A stretch of DNA of 21,568 bases from Bacteroidales bacterium UBA6377 (GTDB taxonomy: Bacteria; Bacteroidota; Bacteroidia; Bacteroidales; UBA932): NCBI GenBank assembly GCA_002438805.1, contig DJQV01000021.1, positions 1-21,568 of the forward strand, written 5' to 3'. The notes beneath the pieces were generated by a model, which made no database searches, was not told where the DNA came from, and was given only the letters and a program-made list of their open reading frames with translations. Shown piece by piece: positions 5,749 to 13,325 of the stretch (positions within the stretch are counted from its first letter, which is position 1; every line of letters starts with the position of its first letter). Both the position numbers and the translations under genes were made by a program.

Positions 5749-6396
5749 TTAGAACCTGTAGGTGAACCCTACCTTCACCTGTCCGATGGCACCGATGACA
5801 TCGTTGGCGCTGGCACCGAAGGTAAATGAAGAGGCGTTCTCCTCGTAGGTCTTGTCGTCGTTTTTAGTGTATGAGCCCTCATAGCCGAGGGTCAGGAAGT
5901 TCAGCGAAGTCTCAAGGCAGAGGTGCTCGTTGACAGAATATGTCAGCACAGGCAGCACATGCAGACCCCATGCAAGCACAGGATTGTTGTCAGTGGAGAT
6001 GTTGCCGACTTCAGTCTTGCCGGTGGTGCGTCCGAGCCCGAGATTGACCTCGCTCCAGAGGCCGAAACTGTTCCACTCGGCGAAGCGGTAGCGGGCATAA
6101 GGCTGGAGAGCCCATGTGAAGCTTGACTTCTTGGTGTCGGCGAGAGCCCCAGGAGTCGTGTCCTTGTCATAGCCGAGCCCGAGCCTTGCACCCGCAAGGA
6201 AGTTGTCGGCGAAGTACCAGCCGACATTAGGAGCGACGGTGAATCCGACTTTGGACTCTTTGTCAGTCTTGGTGCCGTTGGTAGTGGTGTTGCCGCCGTT
6301 GAAGTTGAGTCCGGCGCTGCCTCCCACGAAAATCTGGGCATTAGCGGTGAATGTCATTGCTGCAATAGCAGCGAGAGTAATGATTGTCTTTTTCAT
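5749..6396 (-). CDS. Outer-membrane beta-barrel protein
   Basis: 215 residues from the ATG at 6396. The start is set by the signal peptide MKKTIITLAAIAAMTFTANA; longer readings overlap the upstream permease gene. The mature part alternates hydrophobic and polar residues in strands separated by glycine- and threonine-rich turns (GGSAGLNF, VGFTVAPNVGWYFADNFLAGARLGLGY, WALQPYARYRF, SFGLWSEVNLGLG). It ends in the aromatic YRF expected for a substrate of the BAM complex. It looks like an 8-strand OmpW/OmpA-type porin-family barrel. The start is 17 nt after the stop of the second ABC permease, so it is probably the last gene of the efflux operon, and a good terminator follows. What it contributes to efflux is unknown. 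Confidence 0.8.
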   Translation of the reverse strand: MKKTIITLAAIAAMTFTANAQIFVGGSAGLNFNGGNTTTNGTKTDKESKVGFTVAPNVGWYFADNFLAGARLGLGYDKDTTPGALADTKKSSFTWALQPYARYRFAEWNSFGLWSEVNLGLGRTTGKTEVGNISTDNNPVLAWGLHVLPVLTYSVNEHLCLETSLNFLTLGYEGSYTKNDDKTYEENASSFTFGASANDVIGAIGQVKVGFTYRF

Positions 6397-6413
6397 AATT
6401 GATTGTGTGTAAA

Positions 6414-7568
6414 TTAAATTGATTCGAGTTTTGATTCTATTCTTGATTCTATCTTGTCGATAAGGAGCCTGTAGTGGTTGCGCTCGCTGATATCCATGAT
6501 GAACGCAGTCACGCTGTAGAATGCGAACTGGGCGACGAGCCCGATGATCTGCGGGCGTATCATGTCCAATGTACATGCAGCGTTGTTGATGTTGTTGAAA
6601 CCCTGGATCATGAAGGTGGACGGGAATATGTAAGACACCGCCTTCCAGAACGGAGGGAAAGAGCTTACAGGCCATGAGCATCCGCTGAGGAACAGACAGA
6701 GCGAAGACATGAACAGCAGCACCACGAACACAGTCTCCCTGTGATGAATGAAGCGGCTGAAAGTGAAGCTGAAAGATACGCAGGTGATGACGAAAAGCAA
6801 TATCAGCACAAGCAGATCCACGAGCATACCCCGCTGCGGCATCCCGAACATCATCGGCACCAGCATGAGTCCATATACGGCTATCCCTATATATATCAGA
6901 GCATAAGCACTTGCCCTTCCGATAAGCGAACCGTCATGCGTGGCACCGCCTTCCCTCATGGAGCCGTTCATCACGCTGACGCCGTAGAACATGGTCTGCT
7001 GCACGACGAGGATGAGGGCCGCCGAAAGGAAGAATATCAGGAATGACATGTTGGTGTTGAACGGTATCTCCTCCTCGACAGGGATGGCGTTGATCATCTG
7101 CCTGATGCTCTCGTCGGTCATGCCCTTCGCAGCATATCGGGAAGCCTCGATCTGCCCCATCTCATCGATCATGACATGGTTCACAGCCATGGTCAAGTCC
7201 TTGTAGTAGAGGAAGCTGGACATGTCGGCGTAGGTAGAGACTGTGGCCTGTTCCATGCCAGCCAGACGGTCGCCGTAATCCTCCGGGAAGAGGACCACCC
7301 CGTGCACCTTCCGCTCCTGCATCAGCTGCTCGGCTTCCTGCATCGTGGCACATCGGTATGCGACTTCCACTTCGCGTGTCGCGTCCATCTTGCGGATGAA
7401 GCGCCTGCTGTCCTGACTCCGGCTGAGGTCAACCACGGCCACAGGCATGTCATCCACCGTGCCCTTGCTGTAGACGAACCCGTACACCAGAGGGTATATC
7501 AGTCCGCCGAGCAGGAAGATGATTGCCACATAAGAGTCGGCGAATATTCTTTTGAGTTCCTTGATCAT
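6414..7568 (-). CDS. ABC-2 type transporter permease (second)
   Basis: A 384-residue inner-membrane protein of the ABC2_membrane_3 / YhhJ-YbhR class. There is one N-terminal membrane segment (VAIIFLLGGLIYPLVYGFVY), then a large periplasmic domain of about 150 residues (PVAVVDLSRSQDSRRFIRKMD, VHGVVLFPEDYGDRL, VSTYADMSSFLYY), then five membrane segments starting near MSFLIFFLSAALILVVQQTM. Its start overlaps the stop of the first permease by 4 nt (ATGA), so the two are coupled and probably form a heterodimer. Together with the HlyD-like adaptor and the TolC-like channel it should form a tripartite exporter. No ATP-binding subunit is encoded in the cluster. Confidence 0.88.
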   Translation of the reverse strand: MIKELKRIFADSYVAIIFLLGGLIYPLVYGFVYSKGTVDDMPVAVVDLSRSQDSRRFIRKMDATREVEVAYRCATMQEAEQLMQERKVHGVVLFPEDYGDRLAGMEQATVSTYADMSSFLYYKDLTMAVNHVMIDEMGQIEASRYAAKGMTDESIRQMINAIPVEEEIPFNTNMSFLIFFLSAALILVVQQTMFYGVSVMNGSMREGGATHDGSLIGRASAYALIYIGIAVYGLMLVPMMFGMPQRGMLVDLLVLILLFVITCVSFSFTFSRFIHHRETVFVVLLFMSSLCLFLSGCSWPVSSFPPFWKAVSYIFPSTFMIQGFNNINNAACTLDMIRPQIIGLVAQFAFYSVTAFIMDISERNHYRLLIDKIESRIESKLESI

Positions 7569-8722
7569 ATCGCGTAATTCTGATTAAGCCAAGCCCTCTT
7601 GAGCCTGCCGCTCACGCAGAGCGGGCCGACTAGGAAGAGAAGCATGCATACCATGTACAGCCACCATCCGGCAAACCCGGTCCCGAAAATGGCCTCCTGC
7701 ACATAAAAAAGATAGTAGAACCTGAGCGGGAAGAGCACGGACACACCCTGCAGCGCCACCGGCATGGCCTCGACCGGGAATGTGAATCCGGAAAACGAGA
7801 ACGCGAGTATCGTGAACAGGGCCGCGATGCTGAGCGCATAGCGCAGAGTAGGAAGCAGGCCCACAAGTGTCACGGCCACAGCCTCGTTGGCGAGGATGAA
7901 CACCACCATGCAGAGCATCATATTGAGAACGTTACCGTTGAGCGGATACCCGCAGACCCCGAAGAGAAGCAGGTCCAGTCCTAGCCCGAGAAACAGGTAG
8001 ATGAGCGTGTAGGGCAACAGTTTCCCGACCAGCGCGGTGGTGAACGAACCGCCGGCGGTGTCCATCAGTTCCTTGGAAGTACCGTAGCGCAACTCCGAAC
8101 CGAGGGCGTAGATAAGCACGAAGATGATGCTCATCGCCAGAAGCCCCGGGAGGATGATGTTGTTGAGGTAGACGCCGTAGTTGGTGGTGGCGTTGCCTAT
8201 CTTGTGCTCATCGACCACTATAGGCTGGATCAACCCCATTATCGCGCCCTCGGAATATCCCTTGGCCCTCAGCACCTCACGCTGCACGGCACCGCCGGTG
8301 AGAGTGACCATGGTAAGTATGTCCTTGTAGCTCAGCGCACCGCCGATGAGGTAGAGGGAGTTGACGTAGTAGGTGAACACCGGCCTGCGGTTGGCGTTGA
8401 CATCTTCGTTCATCCCCTGGGGGATCACGCACAGCGAGGTGATCTCACCTGTCTGCATCGCGTCCCTCGCGGTGGTGAAGTCTTCGTACTTGATCACCTT
8501 GCCCAGCTGGGTGGCGTCAAGCTGACGGCAGAAGTTACGGGATAGAGAGGAGTTGTCCAGATCCAGCACCCCGATAGGGAGGTTCTCCGGAAGTCCCGCC
8601 TTGAAGAATGTCAGGTAGAACAGGCAGCAGACTGCCATCATCCCGACTGATCCCAGAAGGAAGACTGGTTTGCGGCGTATTATCCCGAACTCCCGCCGCA
8701 TTACTTTCAAGATGCTGTTCAT
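7565..8722 (-). CDS. ABC-2 type transporter permease (first)
   Basis: A 385-residue permease with the same architecture as its downstream partner. An N-terminal anchor (KPVFLLGSVGMMAVCCLFYL) is followed by a periplasmic domain (LPIGVLDLDNSSLSRNFCRQ, YVNSLYLIGGALSYK) and a C-terminal membrane bundle beginning ILPGLLAMSIIFVLIYALGS, with FTFPVEAMPVALQGVSVLFP in the last extracellular loop as is usual for the family. Its start is 3 nt after the stop of the HlyD gene. The substrate is not predictable; related systems export drugs, dyes or bile-type compounds. Confidence 0.88.
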   Translation of the reverse strand: MNSILKVMRREFGIIRRKPVFLLGSVGMMAVCCLFYLTFFKAGLPENLPIGVLDLDNSSLSRNFCRQLDATQLGKVIKYEDFTTARDAMQTGEITSLCVIPQGMNEDVNANRRPVFTYYVNSLYLIGGALSYKDILTMVTLTGGAVQREVLRAKGYSEGAIMGLIQPIVVDEHKIGNATTNYGVYLNNIILPGLLAMSIIFVLIYALGSELRYGTSKELMDTAGGSFTTALVGKLLPYTLIYLFLGLGLDLLLFGVCGYPLNGNVLNMMLCMVVFILANEAVAVTLVGLLPTLRYALSIAALFTILAFSFSGFTFPVEAMPVALQGVSVLFPLRFYYLFYVQEAIFGTGFAGWWLYMVCMLLFLVGPLCVSGRLKRAWLNQNYAI

Positions 8723-8725
8723 CGT

Positions 8726-9718
8726 TTACTTGTTTACGACAATGGCTGTCATTCCAGGACGGAGTCCGTCCACTACTGTTGAAGGCACTGCCCTGACCTC
8801 GAATGTCTTGGCATCGTACTGCCCTGTCTCGTTGGTTGCCCTCCAGGTGGCGTAGGACTCGCGTGCGGCGATATAGTTGACGGTGGCCTGCACGGTGGCA
8901 TCGTTCAGGGCCGGGATCTTGAGTGTAAGCACCGTCCCGTTCTTGATGCTGTTGAGCTTGTCCTCACGGATGTTGAACGTGAACCACATGTCTGTAAGGT
9001 CGGTCACTGTCATGATAGGTGAACCGGTGCCCACGAGTTCCCCGACATGAGGGTAGCGCGCGCTGATGATACCGTCCACAGGGGAAGTGAGCTTGAGTTC
9101 GGAGAGGTATGACTCGACCTCCATCACGGCTCCGTTGGCCTGGTTGACAAGGGCTATGGCTGCGGCCTTGTCTTCCTCGCGGGCACCTTTCACGGCCATG
9201 TCGTACTGGGATTTGGCCGCCTGGGCTGTAGCCTGCGCGGCGTTGTACTGGGCTGTGGCCTCGTCAAACTTCTGGTCACTGATGACCTTCTGCTCGTGCA
9301 GACGTGTGGCGCGGTCCAGAGTCTTGCGTGCGATGTCCTCGCCCACGAGGGCTTTCTGCCAGATCTCATAAGCACCGGCTATCTCCTCCTGACGCGCTCC
9401 CTTGTTGGCTTTGTTGCGCTGGGCTGAAGCGGCTGCGTAGACGGCCTGAGCCTGGGCGAGCTTTGCCCTGACCTCAGGGGAGTCTATGTCCACGAGGGTG
9501 TCGCCCTTCCTGACCATGTCGCCTTCCTTGGCATAGAAGGCCTCGATGCGTCCCGGCACCTTGCCTGACACGCGGTACTCCGTGGCTTCGGCTTCGCCCT
9601 GGATGAGGGCCGGCTTCGGCTGAGAGAAGATGATTCCAAGTACAGCGACTGCTGCGATGAGAGCAACCAGAACTATTATCCCCAAAAGGAGGTTGCCTTT
9701 TTTCTGAGTCTTTTCCAT
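8726..9718 (-). CDS. HlyD/EmrA-type membrane fusion protein
   Basis: A 330-residue periplasmic adaptor. Residues 8-31 are a single inner-membrane anchor (GNLLLGIIVLVALIAAVAVL). The split biotinyl-lipoyl domain is seen as VSGKVPGRIEAFYAKEGDMV, KGDTLVDIDSPE and, after the hairpin, LTSPVDGIISARYPHVGELV. Between them lies a long Ala/Gln/Lys-rich coiled coil (about residues 80-205), the part that docks to TolC. A beta-barrel domain follows (DMWFTFNIREDKLNSIKNGT), ending GLRPGMTAIV. It links the two permeases encoded just downstream to the TolC-like channel encoded upstream (54-nt gap). Confidence 0.92.
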   Translation of the reverse strand: MEKTQKKGNLLLGIIVLVALIAAVAVLGIIFSQPKPALIQGEAEATEYRVSGKVPGRIEAFYAKEGDMVRKGDTLVDIDSPEVRAKLAQAQAVYAAASAQRNKANKGARQEEIAGAYEIWQKALVGEDIARKTLDRATRLHEQKVISDQKFDEATAQYNAAQATAQAAKSQYDMAVKGAREEDKAAAIALVNQANGAVMEVESYLSELKLTSPVDGIISARYPHVGELVGTGSPIMTVTDLTDMWFTFNIREDKLNSIKNGTVLTLKIPALNDATVQATVNYIAARESYATWRATNETGQYDAKTFEVRAVPSTVVDGLRPGMTAIVVNK

Positions 9719-9772
9719 TGTATTGTGTTTTTTTGATTATCTGTTGATTGTCTGCCGGTTATAGCTTGCCGG

Positions 9773-11323
9773 TCATAGTCTGCCTTCAGCTTTTGCGAGG
9801 TTGACGCTGCACATCTGGAGTTCCACACCGGACTCGATGACTTCGGAATGGGCCTGAAGCCAGGCGGTCTGCGCCTGGAGCACCACGTTGGATGCTATCA
9901 TGCCCTCGTTCCAGCCTGCCGTGGCCACGCGGAGGTTCTCTTCGGCGTTGGCAAGGTTGCTCTCGGCTGTGGTGAGTTTCTCAAGGGCCTCCTCCTCCTG
10001 CTGGCGGAGCTGGGCGACCTGCAAGGAGATCATCTGCTTGGCGTCGTCAAGTTTGAGGGCCGTCATGGCAGCCTCGGCCTTGGCCTTGCGGGTCTTGTTG
10101 AGGGCCTCGCCTCCGTGGAAAATAGGGATTGAGACCACTACCCCGGCTGTCAGGAAGTCACCGTATTTCTTCTGGAAACCGTTGAAGAGGTTAGGGTTGG
10201 TGACTATATAATTGGCTGTCACGGCGACTGTAGGAAGCATATCGGAGCGGGCGATGTCAACCTTGCTCTTGTAGATGCCCTGGGCCAGCTCAAGGCTGCG
10301 GATCTCGGGACGTGCCTCGTAGATCTGCTCATCTGAGAGTTCTTCGGTCATCTGCGGCTGCGGAATCATGTCCAGAGACTCGTCCGCAAGGGTTATCTCG
10401 CTGTTCAAAGGCAGGCCGCACTCCTTGCAGAGAAGCATCTTGGCTAGTGCCAGACCGTTGTTGGCCTTGGTGAGCATCATGTCCGCCTCGTTGGCTTTTA
10501 CCTTGATAGTCAAAGCATCGGATGGCGTCGCAAAGCCTTCAGCGATGAGGGCATCGGTATCTTTTTCCATCTGATGAAGAAGGCTTGCGTAGCCCTCAGC
10601 CAGACGCTTCTTGCCGGCTATGGAGACTATCTGCCAGTAGGCCTGCTCGATGTCCACGAGGACTTGTGCATGTTCCTGACTGTACTGCTCTTTGGCGAGC
10701 TGCTCGGCATAACCGGCCATCTTGTTGGCCGCTGCAATCTTGCCGCCCATATATACAGGCTGCTGGAGTGAAATCACGGCAGCCGTGGTGTTGCGGGTGT
10801 CAAGGGTGAGGGCCTGGCTGATCTGTCCGCCGATGGCGTTGATCGGAGTGGCGATGTCGGCGCTCTTGACGTAGCCGAGCAACTTCTGCAGGGCCGGGTC
10901 GGTCATCACTTTCTGCAAAATGACCGGATCGGAAAGGATCGCGCTGAGTTTGTCGGAGAGATCCTTCTGGAGGATGGTGCCGGCGTTGGTGAGTTCATTT
11001 GTGGCCTCGTCGCTGATCAGCTGGAGGTCCTTATTCGCATACATATAAGTACCGGACGCTGTGATCTTAGGGAAATAGTTGGCCGCAGCGATCTTGCGAT
11101 CATAACCTGCGATCTCTACTTTCTGCTGCGCGGTCTTGAGGGCGTTGCTGCTGGCCAACGCCATCTGCCTGCAGTCGTCAAGTGTCAGCACCTGCGGTGC
11201 CGGTTTTTCCTGCTGCGCCGGTTGAGCTGACTGGAACTGCTGTGCCGGCTGAGGCTGCTGCGCCTGCCCGCTCAGAGGAAGCACCGCAAGCGTGCCTGCA
11301 AGAATGATGATGATTCGTTTCAT
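9773..11323 (-). CDS. TolC-family outer-membrane efflux channel
   Basis: 516 residues from the ATG at 11323, chosen because it begins a signal peptide (MKRIIIILAGTLAVLPLSGQ). A frame extending to a GTG at 11410 would add a Lys/Arg/Asn-rich tail translated from the heptamer repeat. After a Gln/Pro-rich linker, the mature protein starts with the family motif VLTLDDCRQMALASSNALK and has two repeats of long helices with short strands (NYFPKITASGTYMYAN; SDMLPTVAVTANYIV followed by GVVVSIPIFHGGEALNKTRK). It would be the trimeric exit duct for the HlyD/ABC-2 exporter. It is the first gene of the operon, divergent from the AraC-type regulator, which is the obvious candidate to control it. Confidence 0.9.
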   Translation of the reverse strand: MKRIIIILAGTLAVLPLSGQAQQPQPAQQFQSAQPAQQEKPAPQVLTLDDCRQMALASSNALKTAQQKVEIAGYDRKIAAANYFPKITASGTYMYANKDLQLISDEATNELTNAGTILQKDLSDKLSAILSDPVILQKVMTDPALQKLLGYVKSADIATPINAIGGQISQALTLDTRNTTAAVISLQQPVYMGGKIAAANKMAGYAEQLAKEQYSQEHAQVLVDIEQAYWQIVSIAGKKRLAEGYASLLHQMEKDTDALIAEGFATPSDALTIKVKANEADMMLTKANNGLALAKMLLCKECGLPLNSEITLADESLDMIPQPQMTEELSDEQIYEARPEIRSLELAQGIYKSKVDIARSDMLPTVAVTANYIVTNPNLFNGFQKKYGDFLTAGVVVSIPIFHGGEALNKTRKAKAEAAMTALKLDDAKQMISLQVAQLRQQEEEALEKLTTAESNLANAEENLRVATAGWNEGMIASNVVLQAQTAWLQAHSEVIESGVELQMCSVNLAKAEGRL

Positions 11324-11348
11324 TTTATCGTTTTGTTTTATCTGTTTT

Positions 11349-11393
11349 CGTTTTGCGTTTTTGCGTTTTGCGTTTTGCGTTTTGCGTTTTGCG
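11349..11393. repeat. Heptanucleotide simple-sequence repeat
   Basis: Six head-to-tail copies of TTTTGCG (CGCAAAA on the minus strand), the second with one extra T, at 11351-11393. They lie 28-70 nt upstream of the ATG of the TolC-like gene, within its likely leader or promoter. The unit length is not a multiple of three. A C-run follows at 11394-11401. Confidence 0.85.
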
Positions 11394-11601
11394 TCCCCCC
11401 TCCCGGCCACCGAGATTCATTTCTCTCTTCTCGCCTTCCGTTTCCGTCGGCGGCTTCCGGAACCTCTCCATCCATCCGCTCCGTTTTCCTCCGGCATCAC
11501 CTTCCACAGGCTGCCGTCCGCAAGCGGGACGCAAGGACAAGATTCAAATTGTTTACCGTTTGTGAGTAAAATTGAATAACAAAACGGGTGTGTAATTATA
11601 C

Positions 11602-11626
11602 AAAAAGTCTAAATAAGCGACTTTTT
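11602..11626. promoter_or_regulatory. Operator-like inverted repeat
   Basis: AAAAAGTC (11602-11609) and GACTTTTT (11619-11626) form a perfect 8-bp inverted repeat with a 9-bp spacer. It covers the place where the -33 box of the regulator promoter would be. A second imperfect palindrome (TTTAC...GTAAA, 11552-11570) lies 32 bp away. Both are in the divergent intergenic region, so either could serve the efflux operon or autoregulation. Confidence 0.4.
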
Positions 11627-11639
11627 AATAATTTTTGCG

Positions 11640-11647
11640 TACTTTTG
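11640..11647 (+). promoter_or_regulatory. Promoter -7 box of the AraC-family gene
   Basis: TACTTTTG fits TAnnTTTG exactly and lies 13 bp before the ATG. There is no TTG 19 nt upstream (CGA is found), so the promoter may be weak or activator dependent. Confidence 0.5.
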
Positions 11648-11660
11648 TAAAAAACAGGAC

Positions 11661-12575
11661 ATGCAGAAATATCGCGAACTCACACTCCGGGAACTGAGAC
11701 ACAAGTTCCCCGTGACCCCAGTCACTGACGAATTGTCAGACGACATCTTCATAGCCGAACTCCGCTATGCGTCCGAAATGGAAATCATAAAGCATCCCTG
11801 CCGCTTTGATGGCTATCTCGCCTTTTTCTGTTACGAAGGGCACTTCGACATAGAGGTCAACCTGAGAACATTCCAGGTCCGGGAGGGTTCGCTTTTCCTC
11901 TATACTCCGGGCAACATCGTGCGCGTGTCCGACATTTCACCCAAGGAGAAAAAAAACGTGAAATTTCTCATCATAGCTGTCTCCAACGGGCTCATGAGGA
12001 TGACGCACTTCGACTTCAACAAACTGTATGACGAAAGCCTGAGGCTTCTGGAGAACCCGTGCGTCGTCATCGGTGACGAAGCCCGAAGCATCTGCAAGAA
12101 GTACCTTGACCTGATAATGGAAATCTGCGCCATGAACCTCCCAAACAAGAGGGATGCCGTCTCCTCGCTGATTTCATCAATCTTTTACCTCATGGGGGCG
12201 CTTTGGGCTGACAAACTGTCAGAGGCGAAACAGAAATCGGAAGAAAACCGGTCCGTGAGATCAAAAGCCATACTTGAGGATTTCCTTTCCCTCGTAAGGG
12301 ACAACCACAACCGCGAGAGGGGTCTCGCCTTCTATGCCGACAAACTCTATCTCACCCCGAAGTACCTTTCGAAGCTCGTCAAGTCGGCAAGCGGCAAATC
12401 CGCACACGAATGGATAGACTCCTTCGTTATCCTCGAAGCCAAGAACATGCTGAAGTATTCCGGGATGAGCATCAAATCGATAGTCTGGGAACTCAACTTC
12501 CCGAACCAGACCACCTTCTACCGCTTCTTCAAGGCCCAGACCGGGATGACTCCATCAGAATACCGCAAAAGCTGA
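11661..12575 (+). CDS. AraC-family transcriptional regulator
   Basis: A 304-residue protein. The C-terminal DNA-binding domain (about 210-304) has both helix-turn-helix motifs: LAFYADKLYLTPKYLSKLVK and MSIKSIVWELNFPNQTTFYR, followed by the family signature FFKAQTGMTPSEYRK. The N-terminal part (about 30-110) is a cupin-like sensor typical of Bacteroidetes AraC proteins (GYLAFFCYEGHFDIEVN, GSLFLYTPGNIVRV). It is divergent from the efflux operon with 337 nt between the start codons and is the likely regulator of that operon, responding to an unknown ligand. The next feature downstream is the second GTGCGCAC cluster, 35 bp after the stop codon. Confidence 0.9.
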   Translation: MQKYRELTLRELRHKFPVTPVTDELSDDIFIAELRYASEMEIIKHPCRFDGYLAFFCYEGHFDIEVNLRTFQVREGSLFLYTPGNIVRVSDISPKEKKNVKFLIIAVSNGLMRMTHFDFNKLYDESLRLLENPCVVIGDEARSICKKYLDLIMEICAMNLPNKRDAVSSLISSIFYLMGALWADKLSEAKQKSEENRSVRSKAILEDFLSLVRDNHNRERGLAFYADKLYLTPKYLSKLVKSASGKSAHEWIDSFVILEAKNMLKYSGMSIKSIVWELNFPNQTTFYRFFKAQTGMTPSEYRKS

Positions 12576-12610
12576 CATCCCCTCACTCCAGCTACCCATG
12601 CCCCACGCTG

Positions 12611-12742
12611 CGAACTGCCCCCGTGCGCACGGGGGCAGTTCGGTGCGCACCAGGGGCTTTCGTGCGCACGGCGCTGAGTTTTTCCTTGTCCCGTGCGCAC
12701 CAGACGGCTTTTCACGCACGGAATCGACTTCGTGCGCACGGG
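12611..12742. repeat. GTGCGCAC palindrome cluster, copy 2
   Basis: Octamers GTGCGCAC start at 12623, 12643, 12662, 12693 and 12732, with steps of 20, 19, 31 and 39, exactly as in the cluster at 342-464. The segment around the fourth octamer (GTGCGCACCAGACGGCTTTT, then CACGCACGG) is identical in both. Other inter-octamer sequences differ, so spacing is better conserved than sequence. The first octamer is the centre of a 32-bp perfect palindrome at 12611-12642. Short arginine-rich readings across it are treated as spurious. Confidence 0.8.
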
Positions 12743-12852
12743 GTGAAGGCAGCCGGGGCGAAGGCGGTCTGGGCAGGTGTTATGGGATGAGCGCAGAGCA
12801 ATGTCCTTCAGGTGAATGCGTCAGGGAGAGATGCGGAACCTACGACAGATGA

Positions 12853-12966
12853 AGCGGTGGCGGACAAAACATTATCAATCAGCACTTTAAACGTTTAGCC
12901 TCCACAAATATGGGCATAGGCCATATCGCTTTACGCCTCAGTATCAGACACTTATTCGCCACCGCT
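12853..12966. repeat. 114-bp element with 10-bp inverted ends
   Basis: AGCGGTGGCG at 12853-12862 and CGCCACCGCT at 12957-12966 are perfect inverted repeats. Inside are a perfect palindrome TAAACGTTTA (12888-12897) and a hairpin ATATGG / CCATAT (12908-12913 with 12921-12926). The interior is AT-richer than its surroundings. It could be a small non-autonomous mobile element or a closed-stem structured RNA. No target-site duplication is visible. Confidence 0.4.
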
Positions 12967-13003
12967 CGCAAAATTTAGATGAACATGTCGGAAGCATCGG
13001 CCT

Positions 13004-13036
13004 TTTGTCCGGCCAAAGGGCGTTTCTCCGGACAAA
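13004..13036. repeat. Hairpin TTTGTCCGG
   Basis: TTTGTCCGG (13004-13012) pairs perfectly with CCGGACAAA (13028-13036) around a 15-nt loop. It belongs to a run of hairpins between 13004 and 13133 with no gene. Confidence 0.6.
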
Positions 13037-13065
13037 CTGCGCCTAACACACCGGCGCGGTCGCGG

Positions 13066-13085
13066 GACTTTGCGCCTGCAAAGTC
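13066..13085. repeat. Hairpin GACTTTGC
   Basis: GACTTTGC (13066-13073), loop GCCT, GCAAAGTC (13078-13085): perfect 8-bp stem. A weaker GGGGCA / TGCCCC hairpin follows at 13114-13133. There is no coding evidence here. Confidence 0.6.
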
Positions 13086-13135
13086 GGAAAGCCGCGCTCG
13101 CGCAGCAAGCGCAGGGGCACGGGGATATGCCCCGC

Positions 13136-13170
13136 AAAAAAAGGAGCCAGGCCCGAAGACCTGACTCCTT
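13136..13170 (-). terminator. Terminator of the tRNA-Pro transcript
   Basis: On the minus strand AAGGAGTCAGG pairs with CCTGGCTCCTT (one T-G pair, 11 bp) around TCTTCGGG and is followed by a run of T residues, seven in all counting those of the stem end. It begins two bases after the end of tRNA-Pro. Confidence 0.85.
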
Positions 13171-13171
13171 G

Positions 13172-13245
13172 TCGGGATGATCCGACTCGAACGGACGACC
13201 CCCACGTCCCGAACGTGGTGCGCTAGCCAACTGCGCTACATCCCG
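13172..13245 (-). tRNA. tRNA-Pro (anticodon CGG)
   Basis: A 74-nt cloverleaf. The acceptor stem is CGGGATG with CATCCCG and discriminator A. The D arm contains GCGCAGTTGGCTAGCGC. The anticodon stem is CCACG/CGTGG with loop TTCGGGA, hence anticodon CGG reading CCG. The T arm contains GTTCGAGTC. CCA is not encoded, as is usual in Bacteroidetes tRNA genes. It may be transcribed with rpsT and tRNA-Glu from the promoter at 13712-13741. Confidence 0.95.
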
Positions 13246-13257
13246 TCATAAAAGAAA

Positions 13258-13281
13258 CCGCCTCGGAGAATCGACCGGCGG
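13258..13281 (-). other. Weak hairpin between rpsT and tRNA-Pro
   Basis: On the minus strand CCGCC and GGCGG enclose a 14-nt loop and are followed by TTTCTTTT. It could be a partial terminator or a processing site after rpsT. An alternative stem GGCGGA / TCCGCC (13277-13290) overlaps it. Confidence 0.3.
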
Positions 13282-13325
13282 AAGTCCGCCAGACCGGTCC
13301 AAGACAGATTCCGGGAAATTACTCT

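Noticed and set aside
12410..12852. Short frames after the AraC-family gene
   Set aside because: They cover the regulator end in another frame and then the GTGCGCAC cluster; no family is recognisable.
12952..13230. Minus-strand 92-residue frame
   Set aside because: It runs through tRNA-Pro, its terminator and several hairpins, so it cannot be a real gene.
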